Origin: Acidobacteriota bacterium
GTDB lineage: Bacteria; Acidobacteriota; Vicinamibacteria; Vicinamibacterales; UBA2999
NCBI GenBank assembly: GCA_020851565.1
Contig: JADZCN010000022.1
Span: forward strand, 39,197 to 103,196
DNA: 64,000 nt
Reading direction: 5' to 3'
Below, in pieces: positions 25,583 to 34,479 of this stretch. Both the position numbers and the translations under genes were made by a program. Position 1 is the first letter of the stretch, and every line of letters starts with the position of its first letter. The notes beneath the pieces are model-generated. The model did not search any database and was not told the origin of the DNA. It worked only from the letters and a program-made list of their open reading frames with translations.

Positions 25583-27292
25583 ATGGCAGGACGATCGCGG
25601 TCGGGATCGAAGGTCGGTCGGCGCGTCGGCGAGCGAGGCGGAGCGCGGGTGCGCCCGCCGAAGGCGGCGGGTTCGCTGGACGCCGCCGGTATCGACCGCG
25701 TCATCCGTCGGCATCTGGGCGCGTTCCGCAAGCCTGGCGTGCTCACGGTGCGACCGGGCTTCGAGATCGCCGGGGGCCGCATCACGGGGCGACCCGCCAT
25801 CGTCGTCACCGTGGCGCGCAAGCGGGCCCGCGTGCCCGCGACGCAGCAGCTGCCGGACGAGATCCAGGGCATCCCCGTGGACGTGCGGCAGTCCACCCCA
25901 CTCCAACGTCTCCGTGCCCGCAACCCGACGCACCACGCGATGGTGGCCAGATATGGACGCTCCGAGGTGCGGGAGCCGGAGTGGCCGCTCGAGCGGCGCG
26001 TCTCGGATGGCAAGCGGCTCGCCACGCTGCCGAAGCCCGTCCACCCGGCCGCGCACGCGGATCTGAAGAAGCCCGAGATCCCGTACACGCCCGCACGTGT
26101 GCCGCTGAAGCCGGTCACCGGGAAGATGACCGTCCTCGCGTGCGCCAGCCCGGACGCCGGCTTCACGGTGCTGGCGGACTTCCTGAAGGCCGTCCGCTCG
26201 CGTCTGACGGTGGGGCTCTACGACTTCACGTCCGGCGATATCCTGGCGACGCTGCGGCAGGTGCTGGAGAAGGACGACAAGTCCTTCTGCATGGTGCTGG
26301 ATCATCCGGCCCCGAACCCCACCGCGAACCAGTCCGACGAGCAGACGGTGGCGACGCTCCGGCGTGCCGACAAACGGGCGAAGATCGACTGGGCCCTGAC
26401 GCGGACGGATCCCGAGGTGGCGAAGTGGATCTTCCCGAGCGCGTACCACATCAAGGTGGCGGTTCGGGACAGCGCGGCCTTCTGGCTCTCGAGCGGCAAC
26501 TGGAACGTGAGCAACCAGCCGAACTTCGCGGCGAAGCAGGCCAGCCGCGGCGCGTACGACACGGCGGATCGCGACTGGCACCTGGTGGTGATGCACGAGG
26601 GCCTCGCGCGGCTGTTCGAAGCCTACATCGAGCACGATTTCCAGGTGGCCGGCGGGGAGCAGACGAAGGGCAGCCGCGCCCTGCATACGGCCATCAAGAC
26701 CGCCACGGCCGCCCACCAGCGCGAGCAGAAGGCGCAGCCGCGCGCCGCCTCATCCACCCCCCGCGTGCCGTTCACGCTCGGCAAGCCGCAGGTGTTCACG
26801 AACGCGCAGCTGACCATTCAGCCGCTGCTGACGCCGGACAAGGGGCGCCTGACCTCGATGTACGTGGACCACGTCCTCGCGCTCATCACCTCGGCGCGCC
26901 GCCGGCTCTACATGCAGACGCAGTACATCCATCCGAGCGACGAGCCGGGCGACCGCAACTTCATGCGGCTCGTGGACGCGTGTGCCGACGCCGTGCGGCG
27001 CCGCGTGGACGTGCGGCTCATCCTCTCGCAGTACGAGAACACGCCGCAGTACATCGAGCTGCTGCACAAGGCGGGGCTGTCGGGCGTGCTCCGCATCCAG
27101 GATCGCGTCCACAACAAGGGCATCGTCGTGGACTCGGGCACGGTGCTCGTGAGCAGCCAGAACTGGTCCGGGGACGGCACGCTGCGCAACCGCGACGCAG
27201 GCGTGATCATCCGCCACGCCGGCATCGCGCGGTACTTCGAGCAGATCTTCCTGGAGGACTGGGAGAAGCGGGCGGATGTCAGGGTGAAGTGA
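25583..27292 (+). CDS. Phospholipase-D-like protein with two HxK motifs
   Basis: A 569-residue protein. Residues 1-~190 form a basic, non-catalytic N-terminal region. The PLD part then has two half-sites: YHIKVAVRDS followed by SSGNWNVSNQ, and VHNKGIVVDS followed by SSQNWSGDGT. These correspond to the two HxK(x4)D motifs needed for a phosphodiesterase active site. It could be a phospholipase, a nuclease or a related phosphodiesterase; no signal peptide or membrane helix is visible. It diverges from the cassette to the left (126 bp between starts) and ends just before a perfect hairpin shared with the convergent gene. Confidence 0.8.
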   Translation: MAGRSRSGSKVGRRVGERGGARVRPPKAAGSLDAAGIDRVIRRHLGAFRKPGVLTVRPGFEIAGGRITGRPAIVVTVARKRARVPATQQLPDEIQGIPVDVRQSTPLQRLRARNPTHHAMVARYGRSEVREPEWPLERRVSDGKRLATLPKPVHPAAHADLKKPEIPYTPARVPLKPVTGKMTVLACASPDAGFTVLADFLKAVRSRLTVGLYDFTSGDILATLRQVLEKDDKSFCMVLDHPAPNPTANQSDEQTVATLRRADKRAKIDWALTRTDPEVAKWIFPSAYHIKVAVRDSAAFWLSSGNWNVSNQPNFAAKQASRGAYDTADRDWHLVVMHEGLARLFEAYIEHDFQVAGGEQTKGSRALHTAIKTATAAHQREQKAQPRAASSTPRVPFTLGKPQVFTNAQLTIQPLLTPDKGRLTSMYVDHVLALITSARRRLYMQTQYIHPSDEPGDRNFMRLVDACADAVRRRVDVRLILSQYENTPQYIELLHKAGLSGVLRIQDRVHNKGIVVDSGTVLVSSQNWSGDGTLRNRDAGVIIRHAGIARYFEQIFLEDWEKRADVRVK

Positions 27293-27297
27293 GGCCC

Positions 27298-27319
27298 CGC
27301 CGGGGCTGACGCCCCGGCG
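27298..27319. terminator. Bidirectional hairpin terminator candidate
   Basis: A perfect 9-bp inverted repeat, CGCCGGGGC-TGAC-GCCCCGGCG, in the 42 bp between two convergent genes. There is no T-tract on either side, common for GC-rich genomes. Confidence 0.6.
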
Positions 27320-27334
27320 CTCCATGGACGCGCG

Positions 27335-29002
27335 TCAGGGGACGATGGCGACCGCCGACACGGGCCCCGCGATGCCGCGCACGTTGACGCCGCGGACTTC
27401 GAGGCGCCGATCGCGCGGGCCGATTGTCCAGGTGATCTGCCCCGATGCCTGCGGCTGCCACGGGCCCGCGGTCCCCTCATCGTCGATCACGCGGTATTCG
27501 GCGCGCGCGGGTTGGAGCACCGTGTGCTGCAGGCTGAGTGTGAAGGTCAGCGGGCCCGTCCGCTCGGGCGTGATCCATACCTGATTCGGGCTCCACTCCA
27601 CCAGCGCGCGGTCGTCCGTTTCGTAGCGGGTGAGCCGCTCGTGCGGGTACTCGGACGGCACGGTGCTGGACTCCCACGGCACGGTGTGTTCGTCCACCCA
27701 CTCCACCGTGTCCTCGTATCGATCGGCCGGGGGCTCGTTCGGCGCCGAGACATGGTCGGCCTTCAGCAGATAGCGCACGTAGTAGTACAGCCCCGCCGTC
27801 CGATGCGGGTAGTCGCGCGGATCCGGATGGCCCTCTCGCACGGCGCCCAGGACGACGTCGAGGGCCTCGTGCTGGCCGCGCACGAACGCATCGTGGACTT
27901 CGAGCACACTCTGCGGAATGCCGTCGCGCTCGAAGTGGAGGTTGTAGTGCGCATCCACCAGCACCCACTTGTTGAAGTGGTTCGACCAGACCTCGGTGGT
28001 GAAGTGTGCGTAGGGGTTGTCTGTCTGACCGACCTCGACGTAGCGTGCCGGGATGCCGATGGCGGCGAGGGCCTGCAGGAACACCTGCGCGTACTGCGCG
28101 CAGAAGCCGCCCGTTCGCCCCTCGCGGATCCAGTCGAGAATGGTGATCGCGTCCCACGGCGGATAGGGATCCGGCACGCTGTCGGGCCACTGGGCCGCCA
28201 CCCAGTCCTTCAGCAAGAGGATCGCCTCGAAGTCGGATGAGGCCCCCTGGACGACCTCGACCAGGCGTTCACGGGCCGCGAACTCCGCAAGCCGGGCCGC
28301 CGAGTAGTCCTCGAAGCGCACGGGCAGCCGCGGCGCATCGGGAGACTGTCCCGGCGTCTGGACCACCTCGACGGTCCCGCCGTCCACCACGACCGTGACA
28401 GGCGGCGATGCCTCGCTCGCGCCGGCCGTGTTCCTGGCGCGCAAGGTCACGCCGTACGCCCCGCTTGGGACTCCGGAGAAGCGGACCTCGCCGCTGGCGG
28501 GCACGGCGATGGCATCCCGCAGCGCGCCGGTCACCTCGAGCAGCACGTCCTGCGGCGCGCCCCCCTGGTACGTGTTGCGCCAGGTCACCGTGACATCGGA
28601 GCCGATGGCCAGCGCCGCGACGGCCTCCGGCGCCGACGGCCGTCTCAGCGTGCCGACGACCACCTCGATCTCTTCGGACGCCGCGGTGGGAACGCCGTCG
28701 TGGACCGCGCGCAGCCTTGCAAAGTACACCCCGTTGGCGAGCACGAACGTGGCCGAAGTGGCCGTGCCCCCAAGCGTGGCCGTGGCCCACGTTTCACCCG
28801 GCGCGAACCCTCCCTCCACGACGTAAGCGTCGGGGGGCGCCTCAGGCACCGCGTGGGCCCATTCGAGCGTGACGGCCTGACCCTCCACGCGCACCACCGA
28901 GAAATCCTGTGGAGGCGCAGGCAGTTCCTGGCCGGCCACGGCCGGGGCCGTCACGCCACTGATGAGCCAGCATGCTGCCAGCGTTCGCACGAAGCGGGGC
29001 AT
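27335..29002 (-). CDS. Secreted FN3-transglutaminase-like protein
   Basis: A 555-residue exported protein. A signal peptide (about residues 1-25, ending AVAG) is followed by two fibronectin-III-like modules (roughly 30-125 and 126-225). A transglutaminase-like cysteine-protease core comes next: GGFCAQYAQVF (Cys), YAHFTTEVW (His) and WVLVDAHYN (Asp) are in the expected order. A C-terminal beta-rich domain completes it. It probably acts on cell-surface proteins or peptidoglycan. It is the last gene of the leftward polysaccharide operon; its ATG shares one base with the methyltransferase stop (TGATG). Confidence 0.83.
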   Translation of the reverse strand: MPRFVRTLAACWLISGVTAPAVAGQELPAPPQDFSVVRVEGQAVTLEWAHAVPEAPPDAYVVEGGFAPGETWATATLGGTATSATFVLANGVYFARLRAVHDGVPTAASEEIEVVVGTLRRPSAPEAVAALAIGSDVTVTWRNTYQGGAPQDVLLEVTGALRDAIAVPASGEVRFSGVPSGAYGVTLRARNTAGASEASPPVTVVVDGGTVEVVQTPGQSPDAPRLPVRFEDYSAARLAEFAARERLVEVVQGASSDFEAILLLKDWVAAQWPDSVPDPYPPWDAITILDWIREGRTGGFCAQYAQVFLQALAAIGIPARYVEVGQTDNPYAHFTTEVWSNHFNKWVLVDAHYNLHFERDGIPQSVLEVHDAFVRGQHEALDVVLGAVREGHPDPRDYPHRTAGLYYYVRYLLKADHVSAPNEPPADRYEDTVEWVDEHTVPWESSTVPSEYPHERLTRYETDDRALVEWSPNQVWITPERTGPLTFTLSLQHTVLQPARAEYRVIDDEGTAGPWQPQASGQITWTIGPRDRRLEVRGVNVRGIAGPVSAVAIVP

Positions 29003-29859
29003 CAGATCGCTTTTCGGCGGAACACGAATTCGTTGCAGCCCAGCCCGCCGCCGCAGGTCCGGAGCCGCGCCAGCTCGAAGCCGCGGTCCCGGTAGAAATC
29101 GAAGATCTGCTCGGGACGGGCCACCTCGAAGGGCAGGCCACCCAGCCAGTCGTACCAATCGTGCACCTTCGACATGCCGCGTGCCGTCTTGTACTCGCGA
29201 TATCGCGTCGCGGGATTCTGGCGCTTCAGTACGTCCACGGCCAGCCCGCTCAGCGCGAAGTACGGAAAGTAGGCGGCGATGACCATCGCCCGCGTGAGCG
29301 CGTTCCGGTTGTAGAGGACCTTCACCCGGTGCCACAGGCGCGAGACGCATCCCTGGTCGTTGTAGATGGCGATGAACAGCGTCCCGCCAGGTGCAACGCG
29401 GCCCGCGGCGTTCTCGAGCGCGGGCCACATGTGGCCGGTGTGGTGCAGCACGCCCCACGAGTAGACGATGTCGAAGGTCCCCAACGACTCGAGGTACCGC
29501 GGATCCAGGGCGTTTCCGCGCTCCACCGTCCACCGCGGATCGTCGCGGAAGTAGCGCCGCCGGAGCTCCTGGGTACATCCCACGCTGTTCGGGTCGAAGT
29601 CGAAGGAATGCACGCGGGCTGCGCCGAGTCGCATCGCGGCCAGCGAGAAGAGCCCGCTGCCCGAGCCGATGTCGAGGAACGTGCGGCCGCGCAGGTCCTC
29701 CATCCCCAGCATCGCGCGGAGGGACTTCTCGGCTTCCGCGATGCGCTCGTCGTCCAGCACCGAGAGGAACCTGGCCCAGTTGCGGCCGAACTCGAAGCGT
29801 TCGCCGGTGGCGACCTGCTGCTCGAAGGACGTCGTCGATTCGGGGGTGGCGGGTGTCAT
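29002..29859 (-). CDS. Class I SAM-dependent methyltransferase
   Basis: A 285-residue cytoplasmic methyltransferase. Motif I is FLDIGSGSGLFSLAA near residue 60, the acidic motif II is VHSFDFDPNSV, and SWGVLHHTGHMWPAL resembles the post-II loop of UbiE/Methyltransf_11 proteins. Two mildly hydrophobic stretches (IAAYFPYFALSG) lie in the C-terminal half. The ATG at 29859 overlaps the asparagine synthase stop. It probably methylates a sugar or lipid-linked precursor in the polysaccharide pathway. Confidence 0.82.
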   Translation of the reverse strand: MTPATPESTTSFEQQVATGERFEFGRNWARFLSVLDDERIAEAEKSLRAMLGMEDLRGRTFLDIGSGSGLFSLAAMRLGAARVHSFDFDPNSVGCTQELRRRYFRDDPRWTVERGNALDPRYLESLGTFDIVYSWGVLHHTGHMWPALENAAGRVAPGGTLFIAIYNDQGCVSRLWHRVKVLYNRNALTRAMVIAAYFPYFALSGLAVDVLKRQNPATRYREYKTARGMSKVHDWYDWLGGLPFEVARPEQIFDFYRDRGFELARLRTCGGGLGCNEFVFRRKAI

Positions 29860-31784
29860 GGTGTGAGCTCGGTGACGGCCACCCGCGCGGGAGGCGCCTC
29901 GGGCCGCTGGTCGATGAACATGCGGTGCCACAGCTCGAGCATCAGCAGGTTCCACAGGGGATAGTGCCACACGACTCGGCCTGCGATGTGATCCTCGAGC
30001 ATGGCGGTGACCACGGCCATGTCGAAGTATCCGCGCGCGGCCAGGCGGCCGTCGAGCAGGACGTCGCGGGCGAAATCGCGAAGCTCCTCGCGGAACCAGT
30101 GGTCGATGGGCACGCCGAAGCCCTTCTTCGGCAGCTGAAGGAGGCGCGGCGGCAGGCGGCGCTCGGCGAGCCGGCGCAGCAGGTACTTCTTCTCGCGCCC
30201 ACGGATCTTGAAATGAGCCGGCAGGCCGGCGGCGAACTCCATGAGCTCGTGATCCAGGAACGGCGACCGGCCCTCGAGCCCGTGCGCCATCGTCGCGATG
30301 TCAACTTTCACGAGCAGATCGTCGGGCAGGTAGGTGTGGACGTCGGCGGCCATCGTCCGTTCGAGGAGCCCTTCGGCGTCGGAGGCGGCAAAGGCGTGCT
30401 CCAGCAGGGCATAGCTGTCCTCCACGGTAGCCGTCTGGAACTCCGGCGTGCACAGCCGCGACTTCTTCTCGGGGTCGAAGTGCATCATCCAGACGCCGTA
30501 GCGCCGTTCGGGGCTGTCGGCCAGGCGCTCGGCCAGCCGCGCCGCCCGCTGGAGGAGTCGATGCGACACCCGCCGCGAGGCACGCCGGGCCACCGCGGCA
30601 ATGGCGCGGCGCGCCGCCAGCGGCGCCACCGTCATGCGCGCGGCCAGCAGCGAGGCGAGGTAGCGATCGTAGCCGCCAAAGCTCTCGTCGCCGCCATCAC
30701 CATTGAGGGCGACGGTGACGTGGCGGCGCGTGAGCTCGGACAGGATGTAGGTCGGCAGCGCCGAGGAATCCGCGTAGGGCTCTCCGTAGTGCCAGACGAT
30801 CTGCGGGAGCAGATCGACGGCGTTCGGCGAGACGACGAACTCGCGATGGGCCGTGCCGTAGCGCTCGGCCACCAGGCGCGCCGCCGGCAGCTCGTTGTAC
30901 GCCTCCTCGCGGAAACCGATCGAGAAGGTCCGCACCGGCGTGTCCATGGCTTCGGCCATGAAGGACACGACCAGCGACGAGTCGAGGCCGCCGCTGAGGA
31001 ACGCGCCCAGCGGTACATCGCTGATCAGGCGTCGCCGGACCGCACGGGCGAGGTGCGACGTCAGCCCTTCCAGCGCCTCGGTATCCGACAGCGCCTGCTT
31101 CCGGGCGTACGACAGCGTCCAGTAGCGGCTGATGGTGAGGCGCCCGTCTTCCACCACGAGCGTGTGGGCCGGGGGCAGCTTCTCCACGCCGCGAAACGCC
31201 GAGCGAGGCGACGGGACGTACTGGTAGCTCAGGTACTGGGAGAGGGACTGCAGGTCCACCTCCGGCTGGAACCGCGGATCGGCCAGGAAGGCCTTGGGCT
31301 CGGAGGCGAACGCCAGCCCATCCACGTCACGCCTGTAGACGAGCGGCTTCTTGCCGAGGCGATCGCGCGCGATCAACAGCCGGCGGCGCGGCGCGTCCCA
31401 CAGGGCGAAGGCGAACATCCCGGCGAGGCGGCTGACACACGCGTCCCCGTACTGGCGGTAGGCGGCCAGGATGACCTCGGTGTCGCTGTGCGATCGGAAC
31501 GGGTGGCCCAGCCCTTCCAGCTCCGCGCGCAGTTCCCGGAAGTTGTAGATCTCGCCGTTGAAGGTGATGACGAGCGCGCCGTCGGCGCTTGCCATGGGCT
31601 GGTGGCCGAGCGGGCTCAGGTCGATGATGGCCAGGCGCCGGTGCCCGAATCCGATCGGGCCGTCCACCCACGTTCCGTGCCCGTCAGGGCCGCGGTGGGC
31701 GAGCAGGTTGCACATGCGCGCGACCATCCCGCCGTCCACCGGCGCACCACTCACGAAGTTCACCCGACCGGCAATTCCGCACAC
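29856..31784 (-). CDS. asnB: Glutamine-hydrolysing asparagine synthase, polysaccharide-locus type
   Basis: A 642-residue enzyme. The GTG start encodes Met-1 directly before Cys-2 of the class II glutaminase (MCGIAGRV), which needs processing to expose the N-terminal nucleophile. Glutaminase residues HRGPDG and FNGEIYN follow. The synthetase half has the PPi loop SGGLDSSLV and later NGDGGDESFGGYDRYL. Such AsnB-like proteins in exopolysaccharide loci often amidate a sugar acid or aspartyl group instead of making free asparagine. It lies 35 bp downstream of the membrane-protein gene and overlaps the methyltransferase gene. Confidence 0.9.
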   Translation of the reverse strand: MCGIAGRVNFVSGAPVDGGMVARMCNLLAHRGPDGHGTWVDGPIGFGHRRLAIIDLSPLGHQPMASADGALVITFNGEIYNFRELRAELEGLGHPFRSHSDTEVILAAYRQYGDACVSRLAGMFAFALWDAPRRRLLIARDRLGKKPLVYRRDVDGLAFASEPKAFLADPRFQPEVDLQSLSQYLSYQYVPSPRSAFRGVEKLPPAHTLVVEDGRLTISRYWTLSYARKQALSDTEALEGLTSHLARAVRRRLISDVPLGAFLSGGLDSSLVVSFMAEAMDTPVRTFSIGFREEAYNELPAARLVAERYGTAHREFVVSPNAVDLLPQIVWHYGEPYADSSALPTYILSELTRRHVTVALNGDGGDESFGGYDRYLASLLAARMTVAPLAARRAIAAVARRASRRVSHRLLQRAARLAERLADSPERRYGVWMMHFDPEKKSRLCTPEFQTATVEDSYALLEHAFAASDAEGLLERTMAADVHTYLPDDLLVKVDIATMAHGLEGRSPFLDHELMEFAAGLPAHFKIRGREKKYLLRRLAERRLPPRLLQLPKKGFGVPIDHWFREELRDFARDVLLDGRLAARGYFDMAVVTAMLEDHIAGRVVWHYPLWNLLMLELWHRMFIDQRPEAPPARVAVTELTP

Positions 31785-31819
31785 GTTCGCCCTGCCCCTC
31801 TCCTCGATCGCTCCGGGAC

Positions 31820-33421
31820 CTACCCGACCACCCGGAGTCGAATCGCCGTGTGCGCGAGCGCGAGCCCGACAAGGGCGATCCAGTAGAAGACGTACATCTT
31901 CCCCGCCCACGACCGCTGCCGAAGCTCCTCGAATCCCAGCCAGGCAAAGAGGGCGAGCACCGGGAAGAGCGCCTCCCGTTGGCGATAGGGCAGGTTGATC
32001 ACGAGAAACTGCGCCCAGTAGAGCACGGTGAAGACCCACACCACGCCCAGCATGAACGGCGCCTGTCCGCGGAAGATGCGGCCGGCCGTGACCGCGAGGC
32101 CGACCAGCATTCCCGGCAGCAGCACGTACCAGAACAGCATGCCGGGATAGAGAAGATAATCGCCGGCGAGGACCGCCCGCGGTGTCCACGCCGCCGGTGG
32201 GACCCAGATGAACGGGCCCAGGACGCGACGGCCGATCTGCACGGCTCCGCCGACGAGGCCGAAGCGCCCCGGGACGGCCGACGCCGTGTCGGTATCGACC
32301 TGGAGGATATTCGCTCGCTCCGGCAGCCCGAGGTCCACGGTGTCGATGGCGAACCCATCGTTGGGACGCGCGCGGCCGCCCTCCGCGACCTCGTCGAGCA
32401 ACCCGGCCGAGTAGTACCGCAGGCTGGTCGCGTTGGTGGCCTGCGCGATGGAGGCGACGAAGAACAGCGGCGAGGCGGGCCACCCGGCCATCACCGGGCC
32501 CGCTTCCGCCACCGCCAACGCTGACAGCACGGCCACCGCGGCCCCGCGCCGGACCGCCCATCCGCGCAGCAGGCCCAGCACGGCGATGGCCGCCACCCCG
32601 ACTTCGAGATACCAGAGTGCGTAGAAACGGCTCGCGTGCACGAACCAGAGGGCACCGCCGGCGAGGGCGGTGAACCCCGCCAGGCGCCACGTGTCGTCCT
32701 TGCCGTGAACGATGTGGGCAAGGGCCCACAGGCCAAGGGTCGTTGCCGCGATCACGGACGGATCCTTCCAGAGGTCGGTCGCGGCGAGGTAGATGATGGA
32801 AGGGTAGAAGGTCACGAGCAGCCCGACTGGCAACGCCGCCGCCGGCGCGACCAGGCGAACCCAGCCGAAGGTCAAGGGGCCCAGCAGGGCCGTCAACGCG
32901 CAGTTGACGGCGTGCAGGTTCAGCAGGCCGGGTCCGAGCGTCCCGACGACACCGGCGAACAGGTAGAGATGCGCAGTGTCGTACGTGGCGAACAGCTCGA
33001 ACGACGGGCGAGGCAGCGCGAAGCCGGCATTCACAATGGCGTGGATGGCGCGAAGAAACCCCACGCCGTCCGGCCCGAGCACCACGGTGCGGCTCGCAGA
33101 TTCGAGCCACGCCAGCAACAGCAGGGCGATTCCCCGGACGGCGAGGCCGATCACGGCCAGCTGAACGAAGACCCCGCGCGCGGGCCCACGCTCGAACCCG
33201 GCGAGCAGTGTCGTCGCCGCGGCGAAGGCCGCCGTGATCGCCAGCGTTCCGGGGCCTTCACCGATCAGGAGGGGCAGGGGGGTGAGGGCGAGCAGGATGG
33301 CCACGCTCCACCGCGTGGCGGTACCGAGCCATCTCGAGATCGGCGCCTCGGCGGGTGTGGTGCTCAGCGTGTCGGGCGCGGTGTCGTGATCGATGTCACC
33401 CTCCGGAACAGCTCCTGCCAC
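31820..33421 (-). CDS. Polytopic membrane protein, probable GT39-like or polymerase component
   Basis: A 533-residue integral membrane protein with roughly 11-12 hydrophobic segments. An early loop (PRPSFELFATYDTAHLYLF) and a second (FYPSIIYLAATDLWKDPSV) resemble the first periplasmic regions of dolichyl/polyprenyl-phosphate-sugar mannosyltransferases. An acidic extramembrane loop lies near residues 330-370. It could be a GT-C glycosyltransferase or a polysaccharide polymerase. The start at 33421 overlaps the upstream glycosyltransferase by 58 bases; no later start codon fits. Confidence 0.7.
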   Translation of the reverse strand: MAGAVPEGDIDHDTAPDTLSTTPAEAPISRWLGTATRWSVAILLALTPLPLLIGEGPGTLAITAAFAAATTLLAGFERGPARGVFVQLAVIGLAVRGIALLLLAWLESASRTVVLGPDGVGFLRAIHAIVNAGFALPRPSFELFATYDTAHLYLFAGVVGTLGPGLLNLHAVNCALTALLGPLTFGWVRLVAPAAALPVGLLVTFYPSIIYLAATDLWKDPSVIAATTLGLWALAHIVHGKDDTWRLAGFTALAGGALWFVHASRFYALWYLEVGVAAIAVLGLLRGWAVRRGAAVAVLSALAVAEAGPVMAGWPASPLFFVASIAQATNATSLRYYSAGLLDEVAEGGRARPNDGFAIDTVDLGLPERANILQVDTDTASAVPGRFGLVGGAVQIGRRVLGPFIWVPPAAWTPRAVLAGDYLLYPGMLFWYVLLPGMLVGLAVTAGRIFRGQAPFMLGVVWVFTVLYWAQFLVINLPYRQREALFPVLALFAWLGFEELRQRSWAGKMYVFYWIALVGLALAHTAIRLRVVG

Positions 33422-34479
33422 TTCTCCAGCACCTCGCCAACGTCGTAAGGCGCCACGGCGGCGACCGCGGCCTCACCCAGGCGACGGCGCAGCTCGCCAT
33501 CGTGACCCAGGCGCTGCAGCGCCCCGCTCATGGCTGCGACATTGTCCACGGGAACCAACAGGCCGGCCGTGCCATCACGCGTCAGCTCCCGCGGGCCGGT
33601 GGGACAGTCGGTTGCCACGACCGCGCGGCCGCTGGCCATCGCTTCAGCGAGGGCGTTGGGGAATCCCTCGAAGCGCGATGCCAGGACGAAGATGCTGGCG
33701 CGTCGGAGCAGCCCGTCATTGTCCCGTACGACGCCGGGGAGGGCAACCCGGTCCGCGACGCCAAGCTCGTGCGCCAGCGACTGCAGCGACTGGCGCTCCG
33801 GGCCCTCGCCCGCGATGAGGAGCTGCCAGCCCGGAAGGCGCGGGGCCGCGTCCGCGAACGCGCGGACGAGCACGTCGAAGCCTTTCTGGGGCACCAGGCG
33901 GCCTATGCCGACGACGAGCGGCTCGGGAGGCACGTCCCCGCTCCTGGGGCGGAGGACCGGGTTGGGAATCACCACGAGCAGCGCCTTCCAGCGCGCTGCC
34001 GCGTACTCGCGGGTGCGCTCGGTCTGGACGACAACCGCGGCGGCCTCAGGGTAGGTGAGCCGCCGCAGCGCGCGCCAGGCGCGGCCGGGATCGTAGAGGC
34101 GCGGATCCACGCGTTCGGACACGATCACGGGCACACGCAGGTCGCGACACGCGAGCAGCGTCACGACGTTCACCTGGTCGCCGAAGCTGAGCACGATGTC
34201 CGGCGACGCGCTGCGAATGGCGCCGCGGAGGCGCCGCACCCGATGCCAGTTCGCGCGAGCCGCCCGGAGCAGGCTCCCGGACCCGCCGGCGAGCGCGAGC
34301 GGATGGTGATGAACGGTGGGCGGCAGCGCGTAGAACGGAGGTGCCGCGCCATCGTCGAAGGTGAGGACCGTGACGTGCCGATCCCGGGCCCACTCGCTGA
34401 CGAGGGTGGCCATCACGCGCTCGGCGCCACCGGCGCCAAGCGAGGCGATGACGCACACGAGGCGCGGGGAGTCAGGCAC
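33364..34479 (-). CDS. GT4-family glycosyltransferase
   Basis: A 371-residue cytoplasmic-face glycosyltransferase (GT-B fold). The N-terminal IASLGAGGAERVMATL is the acceptor-side glycine loop. The C-terminal half holds VVGIGRLVPQKGFDVLV and the E-x7-E motif in SRFEGFPNALAEAMASG. The GTG at 34479 lies 5 bases inside the preceding gene (another GTG is at 34485). It adds one sugar to the lipid-linked repeat unit; donor and acceptor are unknown. Confidence 0.87.
   Translation of the reverse strand: MPDSPRLVCVIASLGAGGAERVMATLVSEWARDRHVTVLTFDDGAAPPFYALPPTVHHHPLALAGGSGSLLRAARANWHRVRRLRGAIRSASPDIVLSFGDQVNVVTLLACRDLRVPVIVSERVDPRLYDPGRAWRALRRLTYPEAAAVVVQTERTREYAAARWKALLVVIPNPVLRPRSGDVPPEPLVVGIGRLVPQKGFDVLVRAFADAAPRLPGWQLLIAGEGPERQSLQSLAHELGVADRVALPGVVRDNDGLLRRASIFVLASRFEGFPNALAEAMASGRAVVATDCPTGPRELTRDGTAGLLVPVDNVAAMSGALQRLGHDGELRRRLGEAAVAAVAPYDVGEVLEKWQELFRRVTSITTPRPTR

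Noticed and set aside
22279..26166. 1295-codon minus-strand frame containing the GMC oxidoreductase
   Set aside because: Only the part from 24054 matches a protein family; the upstream ~700 codons overlap three other well-supported genes and look random.
29391..31886. 831-codon plus-strand frame opposite asparagine synthase
   Set aside because: Shadow frame; the coding signal and motifs are all on the minus strand.
29856..33110. 1084-codon minus-strand frame containing asparagine synthase
   Set aside because: AsnB needs Cys at position 2; the GTG at 31784 gives that. The upstream extension overlaps the membrane-protein gene.
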